Shown here: positions 1 to 5,604 of the stretch, in pieces
Layout: each line of letters starts with the position of its first letter
How positions within the stretch are numbered: the first letter of the stretch is position 1
Assembly (NCBI GenBank): GCA_030147335.1
Contig: JASKZZ010000229.1
Location: 1-9,847, forward strand
Reading direction: 5' to 3'
Origin: Herpetosiphonaceae bacterium
GTDB taxonomy: Bacteria; Chloroflexota; Chloroflexia; Chloroflexales; Kallotenuaceae
DNA length: 9,847 nucleotides
Position numbers and translations under genes: made by a program
The notes under the pieces: generated by a model
Seen by the model: only the letters and a program-made list of their open reading frames with translations
The model's database searches: none
What the model was told of the DNA's origin: nothing

Positions 1-9
1 GGCGCGAGG

Positions 10-261
10 TTAAGAGCGAGTTTCTTCGGCAATATATCGCAATATATCTGCTCGAAATGTGCGCCGCCGAGCCGGATCACTATAACTGGAAATAATCGCA
101 TCGGCTAGATTAACAACTTCACTTTCGTCGATTGTCTCACCACTAACAAGCGGCGTTCCTTCGGCCCAGGGAATGCGTAAGCGCCAGTAGGGAGGCTGAA
201 GTGGCTCAACATAAACATCGAAAATACGCAACAACGTGGTGGCGTCAGCAGGGGTCAACAT
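10..261 (-). CDS. Small hypothetical protein, 83 aa
   Basis: I do not recognise this family. The reading frame runs from an ATG to TAA and is preceded by GAGG seven bases before the start, a usable ribosome binding site. The product is a small soluble acidic protein with no signal peptide or membrane segment. Its N-terminal half is rich in proline and tryptophan (YVEPLQPPYWRLRIPW near residues 17-32) and looks like beta strands. Its C-terminal half looks helical and ends in a charged stretch (DPARRRTFRADILRYIAEE). An extended -10 promoter candidate and a 6-bp inverted repeat lie upstream. It shares its strand with the RsbT-like gene 220 bases upstream, but the separate promoter candidate suggests its own transcript. 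No function can be assigned. Confidence 0.6.
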   Translation of the reverse strand: MLTPADATTLLRIFDVYVEPLQPPYWRLRIPWAEGTPLVSGETIDESEVVNLADAIISSYSDPARRRTFRADILRYIAEETRS

Positions 262-281
262 AGCGCCTCAAATGGAATATT

Positions 282-299
282 GGCTGTATGTGAACAGCC
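282..299. repeat. Inverted repeat in the leader of the 83-aa gene
   Basis: GGCTGT and ACAGCC are perfect 6-bp arms around a 6-base centre, 20 bases before the start of the small gene on the minus strand. It lies inside the predicted leader, so it could be a short RNA hairpin or an operator. A repeat this size could also be chance. Confidence 0.25.
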
Positions 300-327
300 C
301 GTTTAGGAGTTTGTGCATGTCACTTTT

Positions 328-333
328 ATTGTA
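328..333 (-). promoter_or_regulatory. Extended -10 promoter candidate for the 83-aa gene
   Basis: On the minus strand the sequence reads TGGTACAAT, which is a TG-N extension plus TACAAT (five of six matches to TATAAT). No convincing -35 box lies 16-18 bases upstream. The implied transcript would have a leader of about 60 bases containing the inverted repeat at 282-299. Confidence 0.35.
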
Positions 334-364
334 CCAAATGCGCTTAATAGTCGGAGGTCGTCAG

Positions 365-556
365 ATGAATAAACCATTACTATCTATGAATCAGGTGTTT
401 GAGACTTTTGTGCAAGACGATTTTGTGGCAATCAATAATTTTGCCCAGAAATGCGTGATGTTCGGATGTTCACACTGTATCATAGCCCGAGGGTGCGTGC
501 TTGTAGTCGAGTATGGTGTGTTGCTACGGGTAATGGTTCCCGTACTGAAATCATAA
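365..556 (+). CDS. Possible small ORF, 63 aa, overlapping the RsbT-like gene
   Basis: A 63-codon frame begins with ATG preceded by GGAGG at a spacing of seven bases, which is the reason to list it. The first 38 codons (starting MNKPLLSMNQVFETF) lie in otherwise empty sequence. The last 25 overlap the 3' end of the RsbT-like gene in antisense. The second half is rich in Cys and Val and reads like the shadow of another gene. I recognise no family. It could be a real small protein, a decayed gene start, or chance. Confidence 0.22.
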   Translation: MNKPLLSMNQVFETFVQDDFVAINNFAQKCVMFGCSHCIIARGCVLVVEYGVLLRVMVPVLKS

Positions 557-941
557 CTTTACCAAGCTCGTTCAACACCCGCGTATCTGCAACAAGATGT
601 CGAACTGTTGCGAGTGGGAGAACATCACTCCAGGCTGCCTCAGTGGGTAACCGTTTGTCCGCTACGACGCATGCTACATCCAGCACCTGTCGCCCACGAT
701 CCAAAATCACGCGCACCATCCACGTAACCTGAGAACATTCTCGCCGGACAGCTTCCGCCATGCTCCCAATCGCGGTGGTCAGCTTGGCCTGTTGTTGTAG
801 TGTTAATCCAAGGTCACGCGCGCTTGCTCGCACTTGCTGCCGAAGCAGAATGATGTCCTCATGTGTCGCAACAACTTGATAGTACGGTGCGGGTAATGAT
901 TGAGATCGTGAGCGGAACATAGGTGAGTTTCTTTCTTGCAT
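480..941 (-). CDS. RsbT-like GHKL protein, ATP-binding motifs degenerate
   Basis: Residues 29-60 match the start of RsbT-type serine kinases well: DI...RQQVR, the LG at 44-45, then QQQAKLTTAIG. This family phosphorylates STAS proteins in stressosome and partner-switching pathways. Downstream the match continues as DRG...L at 81-87, but the ATP-binding residues are gone. The N-box Glu and Asn positions read Ser60 and Ala64, and the DxGxGI box aligns with VADKRL (93-98). No Gly-rich GLG lid is seen. Length (153 aa) is close to the family's usual ~135. Two starts are possible: ATG at 941, or ATG at 920 (146 aa) with a weak purine-rich stretch upstream. Neither has a good ribosome binding site. 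The protein probably binds a STAS partner without kinase activity, which is inference. The araC gene is divergent, and an RsbR-like STAS gene lies 2 kb away. Confidence 0.65.
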   Translation of the reverse strand: MQERNSPMFRSRSQSLPAPYYQVVATHEDIILLRQQVRASARDLGLTLQQQAKLTTAIGSMAEAVRRECSQVTWMVRVILDRGRQVLDVACVVADKRLPTEAAWSDVLPLATVRHLVADTRVLNELGKVMISVREPLPVATHHTRLQARTLGL

Positions 942-981
942 CTGTTGTGGTTCTGAACACTATGTGTACTGTAAATCATCG

Positions 982-1029
982 ACCTTACCATTCACCTTAC
1001 ACCGTATAGTTCCTGTATGCTTCATACGG
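982..1029. promoter_or_regulatory. Candidate operator cluster between the rsbT-like and araC genes
   Basis: The divergent intergenic region holds three nested elements. ACCTTAC occurs twice (982-988 and 994-1000) as a direct repeat with a 12-base period. CCGTAT (1002-1007) and ATACGG (1024-1029) form an inverted repeat. Inside its right half, GTATG-CTT-CATAC (1015-1027) is a perfect short palindrome. AraC-family proteins commonly bind paired direct half-sites next to their own gene, so this is a reasonable place for autoregulation. No clean -35/-10 pair could be fixed for either gene. Confidence 0.35.
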
Positions 1030-1152
1030 AGCGAAATACATTACTATCACCAACATGTGGTTCAAGTCCGGCGCTATGTATTTAACATGATATAGTGTTG
1101 GAATAGCGTTTGCGTCGTGATTTTACTTCTTGCCTCCCCTCAGAGTGTACTA

Positions 1153-2043
1153 ATGAAGCAGCAGACAGCGATCGAGTACGTCAATCTGCCAACATCAGAA
1201 GTGCCCGTCCCGTCATCGGCATTTTTCTTCCGCCGCTACCTGTCAGAGAATATTCGTCCGCCTGCTTCGGATGTGCCACATCGTCATAACTATCAAGAGA
1301 TTATTGTGGTGCATACTGGCCATGGCCAGCATACCATTGATGGTCAGCTCATCGATTTGACTCCGTACACAGTTGCGCTGGTGGCAAAGGGGCAAGTGCA
1401 TCGTTTTGAACACGCTACTCAGTTAACCGGATGGCTTGTTCGCTTCACCGATGATTTCTTGCCAGCTGGGCTTGGCGGCGCAACATCGAATTATCACGCA
1501 ACGATTTTAAACCAATTTGGTCGTACACATACGCTGCCACTTACGGCTAATGAACTTCAGCCGCTCACACATGTGCTTAATCTGATGGAACTGGAGTGGA
1601 CACGTCCGACTGGGCTGCACTCAGAAAGTTGTTTTCGTCACTTGTTGTCGATTCTGCTGATACATCTTGAGCGAGTTTATCGACAATCAATTGTTGCGCA
1701 ACAACAACACGCTGAAGATCACGTTTATCAACAGTTCCTAACACTACTTGATGCGGAGTTTGCGCGCCGTCATGATGTGCAATTTTATGCCGCGGCTTTA
1801 CAAATATCGTCGGTAAAACTTTCGCGTATCCTCAGTCGGATGCTTGGTAAGTCGACCAAGACGCTGATCGACGAGCGGATCGTTCTTGAAGCACAGCGGT
1901 ACTTGCAATACACCGACTTCTCGATTAAGGAGATCGCCTTTGCGCTTGGCTATAATGATCTGTTTCATCTCAGCAAAACATTCAAGCGTATTACTGGTAT
2001 CGCCCCTCAAACATTTCGGGAGCAGCGTCAAAAAATGACATAG
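1153..2043 (+). CDS. AraC-family transcriptional regulator, cupin plus HTH_18
   Basis: A one-component DNA-binding regulator of 296 aa. Residues ~40-105 form the N-terminal cupin-type sensing domain: PHRHNYQEIIVV supplies the first strand and GHGQHTIDG the next, ending in the hydrophobic stretch WLVRFTDDFL. Residues ~190-296 form the double helix-turn-helix. The first helix pair is around QISSVKLSRILSRMLGKS. The second is in FSIKEIAFALGYNDLFHLSKTFKRITG, followed by the family's terminal P-x-x-FR motif (PQTFRE). The frame also opens at a GTG at 1117, but that start has no ribosome binding site, so ATG 1153 is preferred. Its own site is also weak. DoxX follows on the same strand after 89 bases containing a palindrome, so DoxX is the obvious target. 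The effector is unknown. Confidence 0.9.
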   Translation: MKQQTAIEYVNLPTSEVPVPSSAFFFRRYLSENIRPPASDVPHRHNYQEIIVVHTGHGQHTIDGQLIDLTPYTVALVAKGQVHRFEHATQLTGWLVRFTDDFLPAGLGGATSNYHATILNQFGRTHTLPLTANELQPLTHVLNLMELEWTRPTGLHSESCFRHLLSILLIHLERVYRQSIVAQQQHAEDHVYQQFLTLLDAEFARRHDVQFYAAALQISSVKLSRILSRMLGKSTKTLIDERIVLEAQRYLQYTDFSIKEIAFALGYNDLFHLSKTFKRITGIAPQTFREQRQKMT

Positions 2044-2097
2044 ATGGTCAACATTTCTTCCATTCTCCGTGTTTGCGATCCTTGATATGCTCTATTG

Positions 2098-2110
2098 GTC
2101 AAGTTTTGAC
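2098..2110. promoter_or_regulatory. Palindrome ahead of doxX, candidate operator
   Basis: GTCAA-GTT-TTGAC is a perfect 5-3-5 inverted repeat ending five bases before the doxX Shine-Dalgarno. The sequence GGTCAA that opens it also occurs at 2046-2051, just after the araC stop, 51 bases away. This would suit a looping or paired-site regulator such as the AraC protein encoded upstream. It is short enough to be coincidental. Confidence 0.3.
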
Positions 2111-2132
2111 ATGCGGGAGGAGCAAACAAGTG

Positions 2133-2576
2133 ATGAACATTTCGACCTGGAACCGTAATCAACCATTGGCCATGACAGTGCTACGTGTTGTAACAGGCAT
2201 TATTTTCCTGTTGCATGGCTGGCAAAAAATTTCTGTATTCGGCGTTGCCGGCTTTACAGGATTTCTAACGCAGCTCGGCATACCGGCGGCGTCACTTGCT
2301 GCCGTTGTTGTGATCGCTGTTGAGCTGATTGGCGGTCTGGCACTGATCCTTGGCCTTGGAACGCGATTTGTCGCAATACCCTTGGCGATCAATATGCTTG
2401 TAGCTTTGTTTACCGTTCATCTGGCAGCAGGCTTTTTTGTGAGTGATAACGGGTATGAGTTCGTGCTCTTGCTGCTGGCCGCAAGCGTCGCGCTGGCAAT
2501 TGGGGGCAGTGGCGCATTTGCTCTCGACAACATGCTCGGTAAGAGGGTTGGCGCGTCACGAACAGTTGCCGCCTAA
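2133..2576 (+). CDS. DoxX family membrane protein, 147 aa
   Basis: A small integral membrane protein of the DoxX/DoxD-like family, with four hydrophobic segments near residues 13-31, 54-75, 77-99 and 107-125. Family hallmarks are the N-terminal LRVVTGIIFLLHGWQK, with Arg18, His28-Gly29 and Lys32, and the VELIGGLALILGLGTR stretch of segment two. Family members have been linked to quinone or thiosulfate redox and to oxidative stress, but the reaction of this one cannot be read from sequence. GGGAGGAG lies ten bases before the ATG, and a GTG at 2130 is seven bases away, so either start is possible with a one-codon difference. It follows the araC gene and is probably under its control. A strong hairpin follows 60 bases after the stop. 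Confidence 0.88.
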   Translation: MNISTWNRNQPLAMTVLRVVTGIIFLLHGWQKISVFGVAGFTGFLTQLGIPAASLAAVVVIAVELIGGLALILGLGTRFVAIPLAINMLVALFTVHLAAGFFVSDNGYEFVLLLLAASVALAIGGSGAFALDNMLGKRVGASRTVAA

Positions 2577-2637
2577 CAACTTGGTGTCGGTGAGCGTGTG
2601 AACGACTTTGGTGCTACGTTGCTCTATGTAGGAAGAA

Positions 2638-2676
2638 GCGACAGGGCAAGCAGTTGAATGCTGCTTGTCCTGTTGC
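2638..2676 (+). terminator. Hairpin terminator after doxX
   Basis: The arms 2638-2653 and 2661-2676 pair over 16 positions with two G-U pairs, around a 7-base loop (TTGAATG). There is no run of T directly after it, so it may be a weak intrinsic terminator, a processing site or a 3'-end stabiliser. Its position after the araC-doxX pair supports a 3'-end role. Confidence 0.6.
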
Positions 2677-2787
2677 ATATGTATGAGCATTAATCCCTTG
2701 ATATGAGCACGTTGGTTTGAGGCACGATTGTAGGATGTTGGGTTGTCCCGCTAACCTATGGCTACATGTGCTTGCATAAGCTAGGAG

Positions 2788-2826
2788 CAGCGCACAGCCC
2801 ATAAATGTATTTTGCGCTGGTATAAC
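2788..2826 (+). promoter_or_regulatory. Extended -10 promoter with overlapping inverted repeat, STAS gene
   Basis: TGGTATAAC at 2818-2826 is an extended -10 (TG-N plus TATAAC). The inverted repeat CAGCGCA (2788-2794) / TGCGCTG (2813-2819) covers the place where a -35 box would be, and its right arm overlaps the TG of the extended -10. That geometry suits a repressor site. No -35 match is seen. The implied leader is about 80 bases. Confidence 0.38.
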
Positions 2827-2915
2827 GTCTTTTGTGGCCTGTCCCCCCCTCGCCTGCATGTGCTGCCGTTGAGCAAGCATATCCTAAATCTGTCCATAGT
2901 GCGAGGAGTATCAGT

Positions 2916-4016
2916 GTGAAACAGTGGGCAGCTTGGCTATTCAAGGTTCAACACGAAAACGGTGATGTGCAACGCCGTGGTCGTATCGCGTTAATTGTAG
3001 CAGCAGGACTCGCCTGTGCAGTCTTCTCGTTTATCCCCTTTGCCTTGCTCGGAGACCAGCGATCTCAAGAAAGCGTGCCGATTGTTGGGATCGCTTTTGG
3101 TTGTATCGTCTTTACAATGGCGGTGATGCGCCGGGGCTGGGTGAATAGTGGAATCGGGCTACTTCTAGTTATTCTTGCGCTTGCTGCCAGCGTGAGTATG
3201 CTTAATCGTGGTGAGGTTGGTCCAACACCGTTTTATTTTGTTGTACTAATCATTGTTGCAAGCGTTACACTACCGCCGCGTGCTATCTGGGTTGTGCTAG
3301 GACTCATTTATGTTTGGCTTGGTCTTGTGATCCAGTCGATCATCAGTTTTGCCTCGACCAATTCTGTTGATACATCCAGTATTGCTGGAAGCGTGGTTGT
3401 GCTTGGCGTTACCGCGTTTATCGGCTATCTTGGCGGACGTGGCGCTGAAGGTGCGCTTCAAACGGCGCGCGCGGCACACGCCGAAGCGACAAGAGCAGCA
3501 ACAGCATTAGAGCACGCGAACCAGCATTTAGAGCAACGAGTAGCGGATCGTACCAGCGACCTGGAAACGGCGTTGCTGGTTCAGCAGGAACAAGCGGCAG
3601 CGCTTGTTACAAGCTTGGAACGGCAGCAGCAGCTTAATCAATTGATTTCTGCGTTATCAGTGCCGGTCATTCCAGTACAGAAAGATGTGCTTGTTGTACC
3701 GTTGGTCGGCAATATTGCTGACTCGGGTGTGGACGATATGGTCCAGACTGTTTTGCAGGCAATCGAAACGCATCGAGCACGAACAATTTTTCTGGACGTT
3801 ACAGGTGTTGTGTCTGGTGATGGTGTTGTTGCGCAGGCACTATTGCAAGCAACCAACGCAGCTCGACTACTTGGCGCCGACCCGGTTCTTGTTGGGGTGC
3901 GACCGGAGATTGCGCAAGCATTGGCAAGTCTAGGTGCCGATCTAAGCCATATGCGGACATCAGCTTCACTGGAAAGTGGCTTAGCGAAGATTATGGCTCG
4001 ATCAGCGAACAAGTGA
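2916..4016 (+). CDS. Membrane-anchored RsbR-type STAS protein
   Basis: A 366-aa signalling protein of the stressosome RsbR class. The start is GTG 2916, with GAGGAG seven bases upstream. Residues ~23-45, 56-71, 77-96, 106-121, 125-146 and 157-173 are hydrophobic and form a membrane sensor. Residues ~178-245 are a charged, Ala/Glu/Gln-rich coiled coil that includes the LEQRVADRTSDLE signature common after such sensors. Residues ~248-360 are the STAS domain, starting ALSVPVIPV and with the family strings LDVTGV, AARLLGAD and GVRPEIAQ. In RsbR proteins a Thr after VVD and a second Thr after PEIAQ are phosphorylated by RsbT. Here these positions are Gly303 and Ala335, so phosphoswitching looks lost. 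It converges on the P450 gene across a shared terminator. The ligand is unknown. Confidence 0.88.
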   Translation: MKQWAAWLFKVQHENGDVQRRGRIALIVAAGLACAVFSFIPFALLGDQRSQESVPIVGIAFGCIVFTMAVMRRGWVNSGIGLLLVILALAASVSMLNRGEVGPTPFYFVVLIIVASVTLPPRAIWVVLGLIYVWLGLVIQSIISFASTNSVDTSSIAGSVVVLGVTAFIGYLGGRGAEGALQTARAAHAEATRAATALEHANQHLEQRVADRTSDLETALLVQQEQAAALVTSLERQQQLNQLISALSVPVIPVQKDVLVVPLVGNIADSGVDDMVQTVLQAIETHRARTIFLDVTGVVSGDGVVAQALLQATNAARLLGADPVLVGVRPEIAQALASLGADLSHMRTSASLESGLAKIMARSANK

Positions 4017-4058
4017 TGCGCTAAAAGCAGGTAGTAAACAACTTGAACAGATGATGAT

Positions 4059-4090
4059 GCTGGAGCAGAGAAGACAAACTCTGCTCCAGC
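4059..4090. terminator. Shared terminator between STAS and P450 genes
   Basis: Perfect 12-bp stem (GCTGGAGCAGAG at 4059-4070 with its complement at 4079-4090) around an 8-base loop, midway between two convergent stop codons. On the plus strand it is followed by the T-rich GTTTGGATTATT. It can serve both genes. Confidence 0.8.
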
Positions 4091-4100
4091 GTTTGGATTA

Positions 4101-5360
4101 TTAGCGCACTCCAATCATGAAATCGCGCACCTCGTAGCCCTTTGTCAGTTCGTTCCAGGCCACTGATGGCTTTTTTACGATTTGCAGATTGTCTAGTGCC
4201 AGCAGCCGCTGCAAGAATATATCCGTTTCCTGCAACGCGATATACGCGCCTGGACAACGATGGTGGCCATCGCCAAAGCTCATCACGGCTTGGGTGACTC
4301 GCTCCGCGCTTAACTCTCGCTCAGGACAAATCAGCATTGGATGCTCGCCGACAACGTTTTGGTCGGCGTTGATAGCATAAATATGCAGGTCGATGAGGCT
4401 TCCCGCAGGAATTGCAACAGAAGCGCCGTTGTGTCCGACCGTAAGATCGGCGGTTGTGCGGCGATACAAGTGGCCTACTACTGGCTCAAGTCGCAATAAC
4501 TCCTGCAATACCTGGAGTCGCTCGTCTTCGTTGCCGGCAAGATAGCGCTCTCGCAACATAGGCTGCTCCAACAAATGCCAGGCGGCCACGCTGATAAACT
4601 CACGGGTTGTGGCCATGCCTGCAGCACCATATGTCAGACACTCGGTAAGAATCTCGGTATCACTCGCGTCTTGCGACAATAGATGCGATATAACATCTTC
4701 CCGTGGCTGCTGTCGTCGCGCCGCAATTGCCGGTTTGACATCAAGGTAGAAAAAGGCTGCGATCTGAGCCTGCCGTCGTACAACGTACAACAACATACGC
4801 GGATGTACGCGGGATGTGTCTGGGGTATCGGTGTTCGTGAAGAATGAGTTGAGCCGCCGATCCATGCCTGGAATCTTACTGTTAGTGAGACCAACGACCT
4901 CGCCTGCTACACGGACCGCGAGCTTCATGCTGAGCATGCTGAGGTCAGTTTGTTTGTGGCGCTGGATATAACGAATCATATGCTCAGCGAGGGATTGCAT
5001 GAGCTGTCGATAATTTTCGCTGACTGCTTTGGGCGTGAAGAACCGCGCAGTTTGTTTGCGCTGCTCGTGATGAGGCTTGCCTTCTTGATACAAGATCGGT
5101 GGATTCATTTGCTGCGGTAGACGTTCAATTAATTCTGCCCTAAAACCAGCCTGTTTGGTATGCGAGCTACGCAAGATGGTGCGTGCTTGTTCATACCCGC
5201 GCACATGCCAAACACCGCTGGCATCTTGCTCAATGGGCCGTGCCTGCGGCTCAACGATCTGTCCCGTTTTTTGCTGCGATAGCGCGGCATGGTCGATTGG
5301 ACAACGTCCAGAGGGCTGCGTGGCCTGCTCGACGGATGCGTGTGATTGACCCACAGACAT
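4101..5360 (-). CDS. Cytochrome P450, 419 aa
   Basis: A soluble bacterial heme monooxygenase of normal family length with no membrane anchor. The heme loop is FGDGHHRCPG, with the thiolate Cys369. The K-helix ExxR is Glu287-Leu-Leu-Arg290, and a PER-type motif lies at CPERE (345-349). A C-helix HxxxR is His97-Arg101. The I-helix reads AGMATT (247-252), so the acid normally before the Thr pair is Ala250. This may alter oxygen activation. The N-terminus carries GRCPIDH (18-24), as in some related P450s. The start is ATG 5360, with AAGGAG nine bases before it. A near-consensus sigma-70 promoter lies upstream. No ferredoxin or reductase gene is in the window, so redox partners must be elsewhere. 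The substrate cannot be predicted. Confidence 0.95.
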   Translation of the reverse strand: MSVGQSHASVEQATQPSGRCPIDHAALSQQKTGQIVEPQARPIEQDASGVWHVRGYEQARTILRSSHTKQAGFRAELIERLPQQMNPPILYQEGKPHHEQRKQTARFFTPKAVSENYRQLMQSLAEHMIRYIQRHKQTDLSMLSMKLAVRVAGEVVGLTNSKIPGMDRRLNSFFTNTDTPDTSRVHPRMLLYVVRRQAQIAAFFYLDVKPAIAARRQQPREDVISHLLSQDASDTEILTECLTYGAAGMATTREFISVAAWHLLEQPMLRERYLAGNEDERLQVLQELLRLEPVVGHLYRRTTADLTVGHNGASVAIPAGSLIDLHIYAINADQNVVGEHPMLICPERELSAERVTQAVMSFGDGHHRCPGAYIALQETDIFLQRLLALDNLQIVKKPSVAWNELTKGYEVRDFMIGVR

Positions 5361-5422
5361 GTTCTCTTCTCCTTGTCATGTGTGCATTCGCAGCTGTTTA
5401 TGAAGCGAGTGTACGATGAAGC

Positions 5423-5432
5423 TTGGTACCAA
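5423..5432. promoter_or_regulatory. Palindrome at the P450 transcription start, candidate operator
   Basis: TTGGTACCAA is a perfect 10-bp palindrome placed 8-17 bases downstream of the -10 box of the P450 promoter, where it would cover the transcription start. A GCGAGT/ACTCGC inverted repeat (5405-5410 and 5432-5437) brackets it. A repressor bound here would block the promoter. Confidence 0.35.
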
Positions 5433-5439
5433 CTCGCAA

Positions 5440-5467
5440 AATGTAGCAAAAAGCGGACGAGTGTCAA
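5440..5467 (-). promoter_or_regulatory. Sigma-70 type promoter of the P450 gene
   Basis: On the minus strand TTGACA (5467-5462) is a perfect -35 box, followed by a 16-base spacer and TACATT (5445-5440) as the -10, four of six matches. The predicted start near 5433 gives a leader of about 70 bases. This indicates that the P450 is transcribed separately from the FHA gene upstream. Confidence 0.6.
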
Positions 5468-5518
5468 GGAACAACGGCGCTACACTGGTGGCGAACCTTG
5501 TACTGCTGCCCTTTTGGA

Positions 5519-5554
5519 CAAAAACAAAAAGGATGGGATACAGTGTTCCCATCC
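5519..5554 (-). terminator. Rho-independent terminator of the FHA gene
   Basis: On the minus strand an 8-bp perfect stem (GGATGGGA with TCCCATCC, 5531-5554) has an 8-base loop and is followed directly by TTTTTGTTTTTG (5530-5519). It lies 50 bases after the FHA stop codon. This is the most canonical intrinsic terminator in the window. Confidence 0.9.
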
Positions 5555-5604
5555 CCGGCTTTGGTTTTACTGCATTGCCTGTGAGTGCAACAAATGCTCG
5601 TGTT

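Larger units (their letters stand above)
2577..2915. other. Non-coding stretch between doxX and the STAS gene
   Basis: It holds the doxX terminator hairpin, an inverted repeat next to an extended -10 candidate, and the GAGGAG ribosome binding site of the STAS gene at 2903-2908. The STAS frame stays open upstream to an ATG at 2832, but that part lacks a ribosome binding site and is Pro/Cys-rich, so I treat it as leader. Nothing recognisable lies between 2690 and 2785. Confidence 0.6.

Noticed and set aside
1059..1070. GGTTCAAGTCC, resembling a tRNA T-arm
   Set aside because: The flanking bases do not form a five-pair T stem, and no acceptor, D or anticodon arms fit upstream.
1691..1704. Perfect 14-bp palindrome TTGTTGCGCAACAA inside araC
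   Set aside because: It lies in coding sequence for the Ala/Gln-rich linker, and a palindrome of this size is expected about once by chance in a window this long.
2832..2915. Upstream extension of the STAS frame to an ATG at 2832
   Set aside because: No ribosome binding site precedes it, whereas GAGGAG stands seven bases before the GTG at 2916. The extension also overlaps the predicted transcript start.
3638..4114. 158-codon open frame antisense to the STAS gene
   Set aside because: The plus-strand STAS domain is clearly coding. The antisense product is Ser/Thr/Ala-rich without a domain and has no ribosome binding site.
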